Shown one piece after another: positions 17,380 through 27,240 of a stretch of 64,000 nucleotides of DNA. The notes beneath the pieces are model-generated. The model saw only the letters and a program-made list of their open reading frames with translations. It had not been told where the DNA came from and ran no database searches. The stretch is from positions 4,216,001 through 4,280,000 of the forward strand of contig CP082844.1 of assembly GCA_019930625.1 (NCBI GenBank). Direction: 5' to 3'. The first letter of the stretch is position 1. Each line of letters opens with the position of its first letter. Both the position numbers and the translations under genes were made by a program. Source of the DNA: Nocardia asteroides. Lineage in GTDB: Bacteria; Actinomycetota; Actinomycetes; Mycobacteriales; Mycobacteriaceae.

Positions 17380-17712
17380 TCAGCGGCGCGGCGCGTACAT
17401 GATGACGGCGACGCCGACAAGGCAGATCACCGCACCGAGGTAGTCCCAGCGATCCGGGCGGAACTTGTCCACCAGCACGCCCCAGGCCAACGAGCCCGCG
17501 ACGAAGACACCGCCGTAGGCGGCGAGGATGCGACCGAAATTCGGGTCCGGCTGGAAGGTGGCGACGAAGCCGTACGCGCCGAGAGCGAGGACGCCCGCGA
17601 CGATCCAGACCACACCGCGCTGTTCCCGCCAGCCCTGCCACACCAGCCAGGCGCCGCCGATCTCGGCCAGCGCGGCGAGGGCGAACAGGAGCAGCGAGCG
17701 GGCGAGCGTCAT
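17380..17712 (-). CDS. ynfA: YnfA family (UPF0060) small membrane protein
   Basis: The 110-residue protein has four membrane helices and the YnfA pattern: [18 protein letters not shown] in helix 1, a GYGF-like [25 protein letters not shown] segment (core [14 protein letters not shown]) in the middle, and [20 protein letters not shown] at the end. The family resembles small multidrug-resistance transporters; its substrate role is not settled. It overlaps the upstream metallophosphoesterase gene by 4 bp (ATGA), so the two are probably co-translated. Confidence 0.92.
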   Translation of the reverse strand: MTLARSLLLFALAALAEIGGAWLVWQGWREQRGVVWIVAGVLALGAYGFVATFQPDPNFGRILAAYGGVFVAGSLAWGVLVDKFRPDRWDYLGAVICLVGVAVIMYAPRR

Positions 17713-18491
17713 GGCGGCGAGGGTACTTGCCCGGCGGTTGCCCGACGCGGGTCAGGGCCGGTCTCGTAGACGGCGTAGGCGCGCCCGAGCACCGGATAGG
17801 AGACATTGCGCACCGGCACACCGCCTTGGGTCCGGCCGAATTCCGTTCCGCCGTGCGCATGTCCGTGGACGGCGAGCAGTGCCCCGCCCGCGTCGACCGC
17901 CCCGGCCAGATCATGGCAGCCGAGACCGGCGAAGATTTTGGCTGGTTCACCGGCCAAGGTGTCTACGACAGGCGCGAAGTGCATGAGGGCGACGCGAGTT
18001 TCGCAATCGAGTGTGTCCAGTGCCTGCCGCAGGCGCAGCGCGTCGAGCGGTCCGCGGCGCATACGCGCGCGATGCTCGGCGGAGCCCTCGTCAGGGTTGC
18101 CGGGATGGCCGGGGAAGCCGCCGCTGCCGCCCATGACTCCGGCGACGCCCAGCCGGATCCCGTTGAGCTCGAGGGTGATCGCGGTGCCGTCGAGCACGTG
18201 GACGCCCAGCGCGGTGAGCCGCGCCGCGATCAGGTGGCCGGAACCGTCGTCGTGGTCGTGATTACCCAGCACGGCCACCACCGGCACCGGGAGATCATCG
18301 AGTTCGGCGCACAGCAGATCGGATTCGGCTGGGGTGCCGCCATCGGTCAGATCGCCTGCGAGTAACAGGACGTCGGCGTCTGCTGCCAGGCGGAGGAAAT
18401 CGGGACGGAAACGTCCGGCCACGGCCGCGCGCATATGCAGGTCGGCGACGGCCGCGACGCGAATGCACCGTGCGGTGCGCGCTGCGGTCAC
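17709..18491 (-). CDS. Metallophosphoesterase (calcineurin-like)
   Basis: The 260-residue protein carries the motifs of the two-metal phosphoesterase fold in order: VADLHM (D-x-H), [10 protein letters not shown] (GDxxD), LGNHDHDDG (GNHD/E), ALMHFAP, and AVHGHAHGG (GHxH). Its length is typical of single-domain cytosolic members. Such enzymes cleave phosphodiesters or phosphomonoesters; sequence alone does not show the substrate. There is no signal peptide. The GTG start at 18491 is the earliest in frame that keeps the first motif near residue 15. ynfA follows with a 4-bp overlap. Confidence 0.88.
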   Translation of the reverse strand: MTAARTARCIRVAAVADLHMRAAVAGRFRPDFLRLAADADVLLLAGDLTDGGTPAESDLLCAELDDLPVPVVAVLGNHDHDDGSGHLIAARLTALGVHVLDGTAITLELNGIRLGVAGVMGGSGGFPGHPGNPDEGSAEHRARMRRGPLDALRLRQALDTLDCETRVALMHFAPVVDTLAGEPAKIFAGLGCHDLAGAVDAGGALLAVHGHAHGGTEFGRTQGGVPVRNVSYPVLGRAYAVYETGPDPRRATAGQVPSPP

Positions 18492-18655
18492 GACGACTAG
18501 CCAGCCATATCGGCGGAGGACGTGTCAAAGGACGCTATGTCTCGTTCAAGGGCTGTTCAGCGAGGCTACGGGCAGTGCGGCACTCGATGAAACGTCCGTG
18601 AACATTGCCGCGACGGGCTATCGGGCGCACCGGTCGGTCCCGCATGGTTCGCGGT

Positions 18656-19633
18656 ATGAGCCGAGTGCGACTGCTGTCGGAAGTCGTTGCCGTCGTGGCG
18701 ATCCTGTTCCTTCCGCTGTCCGCCGCGATCGGAGTCGCCGAGGGCGAGGCTCCGGTCGCCAAAGTAGTCGTGATCGGGTTGGACGGGCTGATGTACAACA
18801 AGATCGAGCATGCGCAGGCGCGGAATCTGTTGCGACTGGCAGGCGAGGGCCTGCTGAGCCGTTCATCTATCGCCCCGCACATCACCATCTCGGGGCCGTC
18901 CTGGGCCAGCGTGCTGACCGGGGTGTGGGATCGTAAGCACGGCATCACGAACAACCAGTTCACCGCCGCGCCGTTCGCGCGGTACCCGACGGTCTTCACC
19001 CACCTCGAACGGGCGCGGCCGTCACTGAAGACCCAGTCCATCGCCACCTGGGACCAGATCGCCACCATGACCGGCAGCGGCAGCCCGCGCGCCGACGTGG
19101 TCGTCTCCACCGCGCCGGTGCCCGACGACCGCGACGAGTCTCGCACCGACGCCGCCACCACCGACGCCGTGGTCACCGCGATCGGCAGATTCGCGCCCGA
19201 CCTGCTGTTCACCCATCTGGACCAGGTGGACCGCGCCGGTCACGACGCGGGCGGCGCCTCCGGCGCCTACCTGGACGCCGTGAGACGCATCGACGCTCTG
19301 GTCGGCCGCGTCGTCGCCGCCGTCGACGCCAGGGCCGCCGCCCACCCCGCCGAGCGGTGGACCGTCCTCGTCACCGCCGACCACGGCCATACGCCGAAAG
19401 GCGGGCACGGCGGTCAGTCGCCGGACGAGACGACGAATTTCGTCATCGCGCGCGGCCCAGACTTCCGGCCCGGCGCCACCAGCACCCGAGCGACCCTGGT
19501 CGACATCACCCCCACCGTGCTGGACCTTCTCGACGTGGCCCCCGCCTCCGATCTCGACGGCCTCTCTCTTCGTCCCGAGCCCGTACCCGCTCGACCTCCG
19601 TCGGCCGGACCCCAGCCCGCCGCGATTCGCTGA
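18656..19633 (+). CDS. Secreted alkaline-phosphatase-superfamily phosphodiesterase/nucleotide pyrophosphatase
   Basis: The 325-residue protein has an N-terminal signal peptide (LLSEVVAVVAILFLPLSAAIGVA). A type I phosphodiesterase/nucleotide pyrophosphatase domain follows: VVVIGLDGL with the first metal-binding Asp, ISGPSWASVLTGV with the nucleophile position (Ser or Thr), LFTHLDQVDRAGHDAG with metal-binding Asp/His, and VTADHGHTPKGGHG with the D-H-G-H pair. ATG at 18656 is preferred over an upstream ATG at 18644 because it starts the signal sequence. The enzyme acts outside the membrane. The substrate is unknown; nucleotide sugars or phosphodiesters are family precedents. Confidence 0.82.
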   Translation: MSRVRLLSEVVAVVAILFLPLSAAIGVAEGEAPVAKVVVIGLDGLMYNKIEHAQARNLLRLAGEGLLSRSSIAPHITISGPSWASVLTGVWDRKHGITNNQFTAAPFARYPTVFTHLERARPSLKTQSIATWDQIATMTGSGSPRADVVVSTAPVPDDRDESRTDAATTDAVVTAIGRFAPDLLFTHLDQVDRAGHDAGGASGAYLDAVRRIDALVGRVVAAVDARAAAHPAERWTVLVTADHGHTPKGGHGGQSPDETTNFVIARGPDFRPGATSTRATLVDITPTVLDLLDVAPASDLDGLSLRPEPVPARPPSAGPQPAAIR

Positions 19634-20026
19634 CCGAGCCCCGGACACCCGCCCCACGCGTCCACTTCCGGATCTCGGGTCTCGCTTCCGGTCGATCGTC
19701 CCGCTCGGGGTGATTGCCGCGCCGAGCGCCGCGGGGCTATGTCTCATCGGGCGAACGCGCTGGTTGACGCAGGGGGACACGGTGTGGTGGGTCGGCGTGT
19801 CTCAGGAGAACGGCCGAGTCCGGCGGGCGTGCGCGCCCGATATGCGGCGTCTGTCCGGGTGACCGGAACAGCACAGCGCCCACGTCCTTTCCTCGTCCGA
19901 GGACTCCGATGCGCATCCTTGGTCAGCTGATCGGACGTCGGTGCTCCGGCCGGACTAAAGTTGGTGGTCCGGGAGGTTGCACCGGTCGGATAGGGTGGTC
20001 CGATCGAGGCGCGGAGAGGTGGTGGC
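19634..20026. other. Intergenic region upstream of relA
   Basis: These 393 bp hold no convincing gene. The last 40 bp contain a TAGGGT element near 19990 that may serve as a -10 box for relA, and GGAGAGG just before the relA ATG as ribosome binding site. I could not place a matching -35 element. Confidence 0.4.
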
Positions 20027-22426
20027 ATGACTCGGCATCTGGGCGAGGCGAAGGCCGAGCAATCGACAGGCCCGCAGTCGAACGGCGCGGGCGCCACCGA
20101 TGCCGCGCTGCCCGCGAAACCACCGGCCGGTCCGACGCCTCCGCGTCAGCCGGGCGCCTCCGCCGCCGTCCCGAGCTCGGCTTCACGCCGGGTACGTGCG
20201 CGTCTGGCACGCCGCATGACCGGTCAGCGTGGCATCGCCGCGGTCAAGCCGGTGCTCGAGCCGCTGGCCACCGTGCACCGCGAGCTGTACCCGAAGGCGA
20301 ACCTGACCCTGCTGCAGCGCGCGTTCGACGTGGCCGACGAGCGGCACAAGCATCAGTTCCGCAAATCCGGCGACCCTTACATCACCCATCCGCTCGCCGT
20401 CGCCAACATCCTCGCCGAGCTCGGCATGGACACCACCACGCTGGTGGCCGCGCTGCTGCACGACACGGTGGAGGACACCGGTTACAGCCTCGACCAGCTC
20501 ACCCAAGACTTCGGCTCCGAGGTCGCCCACCTGGTCGACGGCGTCACCAAGCTGGACAAGGTCAATCTGGGCGCCGCCGCCGAGGCCGAGACCATCCGCA
20601 AGATGATCATCGCGATGGCCCGGGACCCGCGCGTGCTGGTGATCAAGGTGGCCGACCGGCTGCACAACATGCGCACCATGCGTTTCCTGCCGCCGGAGAA
20701 GCAGGCGAAGAAGGCCAAGGAGACGCTGGAAGTCATTGCGCCCCTTGCCCATCGCCTCGGTATGGCGACGGTGAAGTGGGAGCTGGAGGACCTCGCCTTC
20801 GCGATCCTGCACCCGAAGAAATACGACGAGATCGTCCGGCTGGTCGCCGACCGCGCGCCCTCGCGCGACACCTACCTGGCGCGGGTGCGCGCCGAGATCG
20901 TCAACACGCTGGCCGCCTCCCGGATCAACGCGATCGTCGAGGGCCGCCCTAAGCACTACTGGTCGATCTACCAGAAGATGATCGTCAAGGGGAAAGACTT
21001 CGACGACATCCACGATCTGGTCGGCATCCGCATCCTGTGTGACGAGGTGCGTGACTGCTACGCGGCCGTCGGCGTGGTGCACTCGCTCTGGCAGCCGATG
21101 GCGGGCCGGTTCAAGGACTACATCGCCCAGCCGCGCTACGGTGTCTACCAGTCGCTGCACACCACCGTGGTCGGCCCGGACGGCAAGCCCCTGGAGGTGC
21201 AGATCCGCACCCAGGACATGCACCGCACCGCGGAGTTCGGCATCGCCGCGCACTGGCGCTACAAGGAGACCCGCGGCAAGCACTCCAACGACACCGCCGA
21301 GGTCGACGACATGGCGTGGATGCGCCAGCTCTTGGACTGGCAGCGTGAGGCCGCGGACCCGGCCGAGTTCCTGGAGTCGCTGCGTTTCGATTTGAAGTCG
21401 CCGGAGATCTTCGTGTTCACGCCGAAGGGCGACGTGATCACGCTGCCGCAGAAGTCGACGCCGGTGGACTTCGCCTACGCCGTGCACACCGAGGTGGGCC
21501 ACCGCTGCATCGGAGCCCGGGTGAACGGGCGCCTGGTCGCGCTGGAGCGCCAGCTGGAGAACGGCGAGGTCGTCGAGGTGTTCACCTCCAAGGCGCAGAA
21601 CGCCGGACCCAGCCGCGACTGGCAGAACTTCGTGGTGTCGCCACGCGCCAAGGCCAAGATTCGCCAGTGGTTCGCCAAGGAGCGGCGCGAGGAGGCGCTG
21701 GAGAGCGGCAAGGAGCAGATCTCCAAGGAGGTCCGCCGTGTCGGGCTGCCGCTGCAGCGGTTGATGAGCGTCGACGCGATGACCGCGGTCGCCCACGAGC
21801 TGCACTACACCGACATCTCCACGCTCTACACCGCCGTCGGCGAGCACCAGGTCTCCGCGCATCACGTGGTGCAGCGGCTCATGGCGCAGCTCGGTGGCAT
21901 CGGCGACGTGGAGAACGAGCTGGCCGAGCGCTCCACCCCGTCGACGACACCGAGCAGGCAGCGGGTCACCGGCGATGCGGGCGTGCTGATCCCCGGTGCT
22001 CCGGGCACGGTCGCCAAGCTGGCGAAATGCTGCACCCCCGTGCCCGGTGACGAGATCATGGGCTTCGTGACCCGCGGTGGCGCGGTGAGCGTGCACCGCA
22101 CCGACTGCACGAACGCCGGTTCCCTGCGGGAGCAGGCCGAACGGATCATCGAGGTGTCCTGGGCGCCGTCGCCGTCCTCGGTGTTCCTGGTCGCCATCCA
22201 GATCGAGGCGCTCGATCGCACGCGGCTGCTGTCCGACGTGACGAAGGTGCTGGCCGACGAGAAGGTCAACATCCTGTCCGCGTCGGTGGCCACGCACGGC
22301 GACCGGGTGGCGATCAGCAAGTTCACCTTCGAGATGGGCGATCCGAAACACCTGGGCCACTTGCTGAACGTGGTGCGCAACGTCGAAGGCGTCTACGACG
22401 TCTACCGCGTCACCTCCGCGGCCTGA
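20027..22426 (+). CDS. relA: Bifunctional (p)ppGpp synthetase/hydrolase RelA/SpoT (Rel)
   Basis: Rel makes and degrades the alarmone (p)ppGpp in the stringent response. The 799-residue protein has the long-Rel domain order. The HD hydrolase has [18 protein letters not shown] and the HDxxED motif HDTVED. The synthetase has [15 protein letters not shown] and [16 protein letters not shown]. Then come a TGS domain ([15 protein letters not shown]), a zinc-finger/helical region ([21 protein letters not shown], core [10 protein letters not shown]), and a C-terminal ACT domain. Both active sites look intact. A GGAGAGG site precedes the ATG. Its neighbours on both sides are accessory blocks absent from the tuberculosis order. 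Confidence 0.97.
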   Translation: MTRHLGEAKAEQSTGPQSNGAGATDAALPAKPPAGPTPPRQPGASAAVPSSASRRVRARLARRMTGQRGIAAVKPVLEPLATVHRELYPKANLTLLQRAFDVADERHKHQFRKSGDPYITHPLAVANILAELGMDTTTLVAALLHDTVEDTGYSLDQLTQDFGSEVAHLVDGVTKLDKVNLGAAAEAETIRKMIIAMARDPRVLVIKVADRLHNMRTMRFLPPEKQAKKAKETLEVIAPLAHRLGMATVKWELEDLAFAILHPKKYDEIVRLVADRAPSRDTYLARVRAEIVNTLAASRINAIVEGRPKHYWSIYQKMIVKGKDFDDIHDLVGIRILCDEVRDCYAAVGVVHSLWQPMAGRFKDYIAQPRYGVYQSLHTTVVGPDGKPLEVQIRTQDMHRTAEFGIAAHWRYKETRGKHSNDTAEVDDMAWMRQLLDWQREAADPAEFLESLRFDLKSPEIFVFTPKGDVITLPQKSTPVDFAYAVHTEVGHRCIGARVNGRLVALERQLENGEVVEVFTSKAQNAGPSRDWQNFVVSPRAKAKIRQWFAKERREEALESGKEQISKEVRRVGLPLQRLMSVDAMTAVAHELHYTDISTLYTAVGEHQVSAHHVVQRLMAQLGGIGDVENELAERSTPSTTPSRQRVTGDAGVLIPGAPGTVAKLAKCCTPVPGDEIMGFVTRGGAVSVHRTDCTNAGSLREQAERIIEVSWAPSPSSVFLVAIQIEALDRTRLLSDVTKVLADEKVNILSASVATHGDRVAISKFTFEMGDPKHLGHLLNVVRNVEGVYDVYRVTSAA

Positions 22427-22684
22427 CAGTTGCGATAGCTGTCTATTAACTGTTGGCGCAACCGGTTTCGGCCGCGCGCGCTCCGGCTCCGGGTTGCCTT
22501 TCGTTGTGCGCTACCGGAAACTTGTCGGACTGAAACCGGGAACGTGCCACGGTGTGTCGCGTTCCTATCGGCGTGTCACGAAATTTTTCCGGCGATGCGG
22601 CAGTAATAGCCGGAATCTGTTACGGTCTATTGCGTTTCATGGCGTTGAGGGTAGCTGCGGCAAACGACTTGATTGCGGATCGCT

Positions 22685-24313
22685 ATGACTGGATACACGG
22701 CAAGACTCTCGGGGATGCTGGTCGCACTCGCCGTGGCTGTGGCGACCGCCGGTGTCGCCACGGCGGAGCCGTCGAATCCGGCGGGCCCCTCCACGAATCT
22801 CCGCATCGCGACATGTCCGGCGTTGTACGCCTTGGGAATTCAGGGCACCGGTGAATCGTCGCCCGACGCCGCGCCCACCACCGACACCGGCATGCTCTCC
22901 ACGGTCTTCCGGCCGATGATGGCGAAAGCTCCCGAGACCGGCTTGGTCGACCGTGCCTATGTGCCATACGAATCCGGCTTCGGCGGTGCGACAGCCGGTG
23001 GCGTGGTGCCCTACTCGGAGTCAGTGGCCGGTGGCCTCACTCGTTTGCGGAACATGGCCGAGACCGTCGCCGCCACCTGCCCGGACAGCCGCTTCGCGGT
23101 GGTCGGTTATTCGCAGGGCGCGCATGTCGCCTCGGTGTTCGCGCAGGAGATCGGCCAGGGCCATGGCGTGCTGCCCGCCGAGAAGGTGGCCGCCGTCGCG
23201 CTGTTCGGCGACCCCACCCGAAATCCCGGCGCACCGCTGTTTCCCGGCGCGCCGGGCAAAGCGACCCCGGACCCCGCGCCAGGCACCTCGGGTGACCGGC
23301 TGGAATCCATCGCCGCCCTGCCGCAGGCGCCCGCCACCGGCGGTGGCATCGGCCCGGAACGCGACAAGGCCGCCAACTTCGGGGCGCTCACCGGCCGGGT
23401 GGCGAGTTTCTGCGCGGCGGGCGATCTCGCCTGCGACGCCCCGGACGGCGCGCCCATCCTGAAGGCGGTCGCCAACGTGGCAGGCCAGTCCAAGCTCAGT
23501 GGCGGCGACCCGATCGCGTCGCTGGTGTCGATCGCACAGGCGCTGGCGTTCACCTCGATCAAGACCGCGACTCGGGTGGTCGCCGAGGATATTCAAGGCA
23601 ATTCACTGGCCACCCTGGCGATATCGCCGCAGAAGTCGATCTCGCAGCGCCTCGCCGACGCCTCCGACCCGCGCACGCCGCTGAATCTGCCCGGCGCGCT
23701 GCAGGCACTGCTCAAGGTCGGCATGATCGGCTTGAACTCCGTGATCACCGTGGTTCGGTCGGTGCTCGCCCCGGCGAACATCTCCGAGCTGGCCACCGCT
23801 GGCCTGGCGAACCCGCCCGCCGCACTGCTGTCGCTGGGCGCCAAGTTGCTCGGCGCCATTCCCCAGCTGATTCCGCCGACCACCGGGGTGCGGCTGGTCA
23901 CCCAAGCGTTCGACGCGGTGGTGCAGAACATCACCGACAACAGTGAACTGCTGAATACGACCACCTGGGTGCGCTACTGGGACACCGTGCAGCGCCACAC
24001 CGCCTACACCAGCGCGACCGTTTCGGCGAACGGTGACGCTCCCACGCAGTTCGTCGCCGACTGGTTCGCGGCCGTCGCCCGCGACATCGCCGACGCCTTC
24101 GGCAGCGAGATCCAGCCGCGGGGAGTGCTCGAGAAGCAGCCGACGGGATTCTTCGGAGACGGCTCCGGCGCGTCTCCCACGCCGAGTTCGTCCGGTACGG
24201 GACAATTTCCGTTCGGGACAGGAGCCGATGGCGCCTCATCCGGCGGCGTGACATCGATTCCGCCCACCGACCGACCCGGCACACCCAACGCCTACCCGTT
24301 CTCCACGAACTGA
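22685..24313 (+). CDS. Secreted cutinase-family serine esterase with a long insertion
   Basis: The 542-residue protein has a signal peptide (residues 1-27, ending near ATAEP). A cutinase-like alpha/beta hydrolase follows with the nucleophile elbow GYSQG (Ser143), and a GDLACD segment giving the expected catalytic Asp247. In normal cutinases the catalytic His follows within about 15 residues (HxxY). Here the first matching site is RHTAY at residue 438, after about 190 inserted, hydrophobic, Ala/Leu-rich residues. The C-terminus is Ser/Gly/Pro-rich and probably disordered. Family members cut cutin-like polyesters, lipids or cell-envelope esters. It lies between relA and the secretion-like locus; a functional link is not shown. 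Confidence 0.82.
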   Translation: MTGYTARLSGMLVALAVAVATAGVATAEPSNPAGPSTNLRIATCPALYALGIQGTGESSPDAAPTTDTGMLSTVFRPMMAKAPETGLVDRAYVPYESGFGGATAGGVVPYSESVAGGLTRLRNMAETVAATCPDSRFAVVGYSQGAHVASVFAQEIGQGHGVLPAEKVAAVALFGDPTRNPGAPLFPGAPGKATPDPAPGTSGDRLESIAALPQAPATGGGIGPERDKAANFGALTGRVASFCAAGDLACDAPDGAPILKAVANVAGQSKLSGGDPIASLVSIAQALAFTSIKTATRVVAEDIQGNSLATLAISPQKSISQRLADASDPRTPLNLPGALQALLKVGMIGLNSVITVVRSVLAPANISELATAGLANPPAALLSLGAKLLGAIPQLIPPTTGVRLVTQAFDAVVQNITDNSELLNTTTWVRYWDTVQRHTAYTSATVSANGDAPTQFVADWFAAVARDIADAFGSEIQPRGVLEKQPTGFFGDGSGASPTPSSSGTGQFPFGTGADGASSGGVTSIPPTDRPGTPNAYPFSTN

Positions 24314-24370
24314 TCGCCGAGAGGGTCCGACGATGCGATACTGCGTGCCCTGCTCTGCGGGAATGGGGGA

Positions 24371-25339
24371 ATGTTGAAGTCGTACAAACAGCTTTCCCGC
24401 TGGTACGGCGCTTTGGAGCCGGAGACCGGTGCGCCGGAGGCAGGCAAGCGGGACGAGGCGAACGCCATCATCCCGGTGGATGACGACGGCCCTTCGCGCT
24501 ATCCGGACTACATTCGCGACGACGACGAGCCGTGGCAGCGCAAACCCGAGGACGCCCCGGCGGATCTGCCCGCGCAGCACAGCGAGTTCACCGGCGGGTG
24601 GTCGGATTGGGTGGTGACCGGGCACGCTCCCGGTCCCGACGACGACTACGTCGCGCCGAGGCAGGCCGGTCCCGCGCAGTTCCCATGGGCGGATGACGAC
24701 GACCACGAGCCCGTCGACCGGCCACGCCCCGCGGTCTCGCGCGGGCTGCGGCAAGCCGCCCGCGACCACCCCGCCATGCGCCGGGCCCGCGTGCTGCTCA
24801 TCGTGATCGCGGCGGTGCTGATCGTCGCCGTGGCAGCCGTGTGCGTCCTGTTCCTGCTGCGCGCCGCGGGTGATCGCGCCGCGCAGCCGCGAGACTCGCA
24901 TGTCTCCGCGTCGGTCCAGCTCACCGTCGGCAGCGCGCAGGCGGGAAGCAATCCGCGCGCGGTGAGCGCGGGCGCCTGCCCCACCGAGCGCAGCGACGCG
25001 ATCGTGCGCAGCGCGGAGGCGGGGGGCACGGGGTCCGGGCCCGACGCGGTGCTGTCGTTCCAGTACGCGTACTACGTGGAGCGCTCCGGGGAACGGGCCC
25101 GCGCGGCCGTCGCCCCGGACGCCGACGTCCAGCCCGCCTGGGTCATCCAGCGGGGCATCGACTCGGTTCCGGCGGGCACCACGCATTGCGTGCGGATCGT
25201 GACCGTCGGCGACAACCGGTATTCGGTCGAGGTCACCGAGTATCGGCCCGGCGGCGCGCCCGCCACGTACAACAGGCAGGTGGTCACCACCGCGGTGATC
25301 GACGGCCGCACCCTGATCACGGGTATCGCGGCCGGATAA
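24371..25339 (+). CDS. Single-pass membrane protein, first gene of the T4SS-like operon
   Basis: I do not recognise a named family with certainty. The 322-residue protein has an acidic, Pro/Asp-rich cytosolic region (residues 1-140), one membrane helix (VLLIVIAAVLIVAVAAVCVL, about 141-165), and an extracytoplasmic domain of about 155 residues. In that domain the helix LSFQYAYYVERSGERARAAV followed by strands ending VITTAVIDGRTL-like sequence looks like an NTF2-type fold. Two Cys (GACPTE and THCVRI) could form a disulfide. Similar topology occurs in VirB8/TcpC-like conjugation proteins; this is inference. It lies 15 bp before the ParA-like gene. Confidence 0.7.
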   Translation: MLKSYKQLSRWYGALEPETGAPEAGKRDEANAIIPVDDDGPSRYPDYIRDDDEPWQRKPEDAPADLPAQHSEFTGGWSDWVVTGHAPGPDDDYVAPRQAGPAQFPWADDDDHEPVDRPRPAVSRGLRQAARDHPAMRRARVLLIVIAAVLIVAVAAVCVLFLLRAAGDRAAQPRDSHVSASVQLTVGSAQAGSNPRAVSAGACPTERSDAIVRSAEAGGTGSGPDAVLSFQYAYYVERSGERARAAVAPDADVQPAWVIQRGIDSVPAGTTHCVRIVTVGDNRYSVEVTEYRPGGAPATYNRQVVTTAVIDGRTLITGIAAG

Positions 25340-25354
25340 AGGAGAGCAGAGGCG

Positions 25355-26233
25355 ATGGGAGAGGACTGGAGCCGCTGGCTCGACGAAGCGCCCGGCGAGG
25401 GTGCGGCGTCGAGCCGGCCGGTGCGCTCCAAGGCTCCGGTGGTGCGGTTGCGGCGCCGCAAGGGTGACGGCTCCGAGGCGGATCATCCGGTGCAACGGCC
25501 GATCCTGGTGGTCGGCGGATGTGGTGGTGCGGGAACCACCACGACAGCGTTGGGCTTGGCGGGTGAACTGGGTACGGCCGGGACGCCGACAGTCGCGGTG
25601 GACGCCACCACGGCGGGCAGCGATCTCGCGCTGCGCGGCGCGGACGAGCATCTGCACCCGATCAGCTTGCAGTCCTGGTTGTACGGACGCGGTGACGACG
25701 AACCCGCGCCGCTCAAGGAGTGCCTGTCACGCGCGACTTCCGGCATCGGGCTGCTCTGGCGTGATGCCGCGCCGTTGCGCAGGCGTGCGACGTATCTCAC
25801 GGTCGCCCGCGCGGTGCACGACGCCGGATACACCGCCGTCTACGACGGGGGACATCCGATTGCCGCGAGGCAACTGACGCCCTTGCTCGACGACGCGGAT
25901 GTTGCTCTGGTACTTGCCATTCCGGCCCGCACCGACGCGGCCAACCGGTTGCGGGTCGCGCTGGAATGGCTCGATGACCAGTTCGGTGACACCGGAGAAG
26001 GGCACGGCGGCGGCGTCGTCGGCGATACCACCATCGTCGTCTCCCACCAGTATCCGGGTGACGACTCCCGGGTAGCGGATCATTTGCGTGAGCACCTGTC
26101 CGGCTGGGTCCGCGATATCAGGGAGATTCCCTACGATCCGCATCTGGCCCGCGGTGAACTGGTGCGGCACGCCTCGTTGGCCGCCGAGACGCGCCGGGCA
26201 TATGGGCGCCTGCTCGCCGGGGTGGCATCATGA
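25355..26233 (+). CDS. MinD/ParA-like P-loop protein with degenerate Walker A
   Basis: The 292-residue protein has the SIMIBI fold pattern: PILVVGGCGGAGTTTTALGLA (core GGCGGAGTTT, residues 54-63), then VAVDATTAGSDLALR in place of the ParA aspartate segment. Both lysines of the normal KGGxGKT motif are missing. The C-terminal half (LLDDADVALVLAIPARTDAANRLRVAL, core DVALVLAIPART) matches the partner-sensing part of ParA/CpaE relatives. It probably positions or regulates the secretion apparatus rather than segregating DNA. GGAGAGC precedes the ATG, and it overlaps the next gene by 4 bp. Confidence 0.75.
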   Translation: MGEDWSRWLDEAPGEGAASSRPVRSKAPVVRLRRRKGDGSEADHPVQRPILVVGGCGGAGTTTTALGLAGELGTAGTPTVAVDATTAGSDLALRGADEHLHPISLQSWLYGRGDDEPAPLKECLSRATSGIGLLWRDAAPLRRRATYLTVARAVHDAGYTAVYDGGHPIAARQLTPLLDDADVALVLAIPARTDAANRLRVALEWLDDQFGDTGEGHGGGVVGDTTIVVSHQYPGDDSRVADHLREHLSGWVRDIREIPYDPHLARGELVRHASLAAETRRAYGRLLAGVAS

Positions 26234-26892
26234 CCGCCGCCATGATTTTTCCGCGTCAGCCCGACCCCGCGCCCGCCGGTGTGATCGCCCCGCCGGAGTC
26301 CCGCCGTGCCGCCGTCTGGGACCGCCCCGTCCCCGGTGTCGGCCGTGCGCCGCTGGTCTGGCTGCTGGGTGTGCACGGCGGCGCCGGAGCCAGTACCCTC
26401 GCGCACGTGCTTGCGCCCGCGGCGGATTCGGGCCGCCGCTGGCCCGGCGTCTTCGACCGCGAAAGTCCGTTCGTCGTCCTCGTCGCCAGGGAGACCATCG
26501 CCGGGCTGTCCCGCGCGCACGACCTTCTGCGCCAGCATCTTTCGGGTTTCGCCGGTCCCTGCGACGTGCTCGGCCTGATCACCGTCGCCGCGCGGCCCGG
26601 CCGGATGGCTCCCGAGATCCGGCGCTACCGCGACGTGGTCGGCTCCCTGGCCGGGCAGGTGTGGCAGGTGCCGTGGTACGAGGAGTGGACGCTGGTCGAA
26701 CCCGAGCAGCTGCCGGTGTGGTCGCCCGGTGACCCGCTGCCGCCCAAGAAGCGCAAGCTCGATCTGCTGGAGGAAGTCCCGCTCGATGTCCGGGAGCTCG
26801 GCGCCGACATCGTGGCGGCCGCTCGGACGGCATTGGAGGAGGCCAGCTACGACCGCCGGTCACCCGATCTCCGCAAGCCGTCCGATGAGTGA
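26230..26892 (+). CDS. Second P-loop-like protein (DUF6668-type)
   Basis: The 220-residue protein has a central GGAGAST motif (residues 50-56) after a hydrophobic strand (PLVWLLGVH), again lacking the P-loop lysine. A strand FVVLVARETIAGLSRAHDLL (core VVLVARETI) follows. The second half has a VWQVPWYEEWTLVEPEQLP segment and an Arg/Lys-rich end. I match it to the DUF6668 group by its GGAGAST and W-x-V-P-W-Y pattern, which is often found beside SCO6880-type genes. Function is unknown; pairing with the ParA-like protein is suggested by the 4-bp ATGA overlap. Confidence 0.65.
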   Translation: MTAAMIFPRQPDPAPAGVIAPPESRRAAVWDRPVPGVGRAPLVWLLGVHGGAGASTLAHVLAPAADSGRRWPGVFDRESPFVVLVARETIAGLSRAHDLLRQHLSGFAGPCDVLGLITVAARPGRMAPEIRRYRDVVGSLAGQVWQVPWYEEWTLVEPEQLPVWSPGDPLPPKKRKLDLLEEVPLDVRELGADIVAAARTALEEASYDRRSPDLRKPSDE

Positions 26893-26943
26893 ACGTCCGC
26901 ATCGCATCGGCGACAACCACCCACTATTCGAGAAAGGCACCCG

Positions 26944-27240
26944 ATGAGCATGATCCTCCTCGCCGTGCAGGACACGTACGGCACCGTACTCGCGCAAGTC
27001 GGTAATCCGACGCCCGAGGCGCCGCCGGGCTCGGAGAAGATCCTGCAGCTGGTGCGGTATCTCACGTGGTTCGTCCTGTTGTCCGGGATCTGCGGGATCA
27101 TCTACGCCGGCGGTAGGTTCGCCTGGGAGAAGTGGACCGGCGGTGGTCTGGAGTCGCCGAAGATGGTGGCGGGCGCGATGATCGGCGGCGTGGTCGCCAC
27201 GAGCGCGGGCACCATCATGAACGCCGTCATCGGCACCTGA
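26944..27240 (+). CDS. Small two-helix membrane protein, TrbC/VirB2-like
   Basis: The 98-residue protein has an N-terminal leader-like stretch, then two membrane helices: YLTWFVLLSGICGIIYAGGR and a Gly/Ala-rich second one (MVAGAMIGGVVATSAGTIM). The size, the Gly-rich second helix and the position before a TrbL-like gene match VirB2/TrbC pilin-like subunits, but no pilin-processing site is clear. A GAGAAAGG site precedes the start. Its stop codon overlaps the start of the next, related gene by one base. Confidence 0.6.
   Translation: MSMILLAVQDTYGTVLAQVGNPTPEAPPGSEKILQLVRYLTWFVLLSGICGIIYAGGRFAWEKWTGGGLESPKMVAGAMIGGVVATSAGTIMNAVIGT

Noticed and set aside
20183..22360. A 725-codon antisense frame opposite relA
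   Set aside because: High GC content leaves long antisense frames. It lacks a start signal and family similarity, while relA on the plus strand is certain.
22425..22443. Hairpin GACAG/CTGTC at the relA stop as terminator
   Set aside because: The stem is only 5 bp with a 9-nt loop and an alternative pairing overlaps it.
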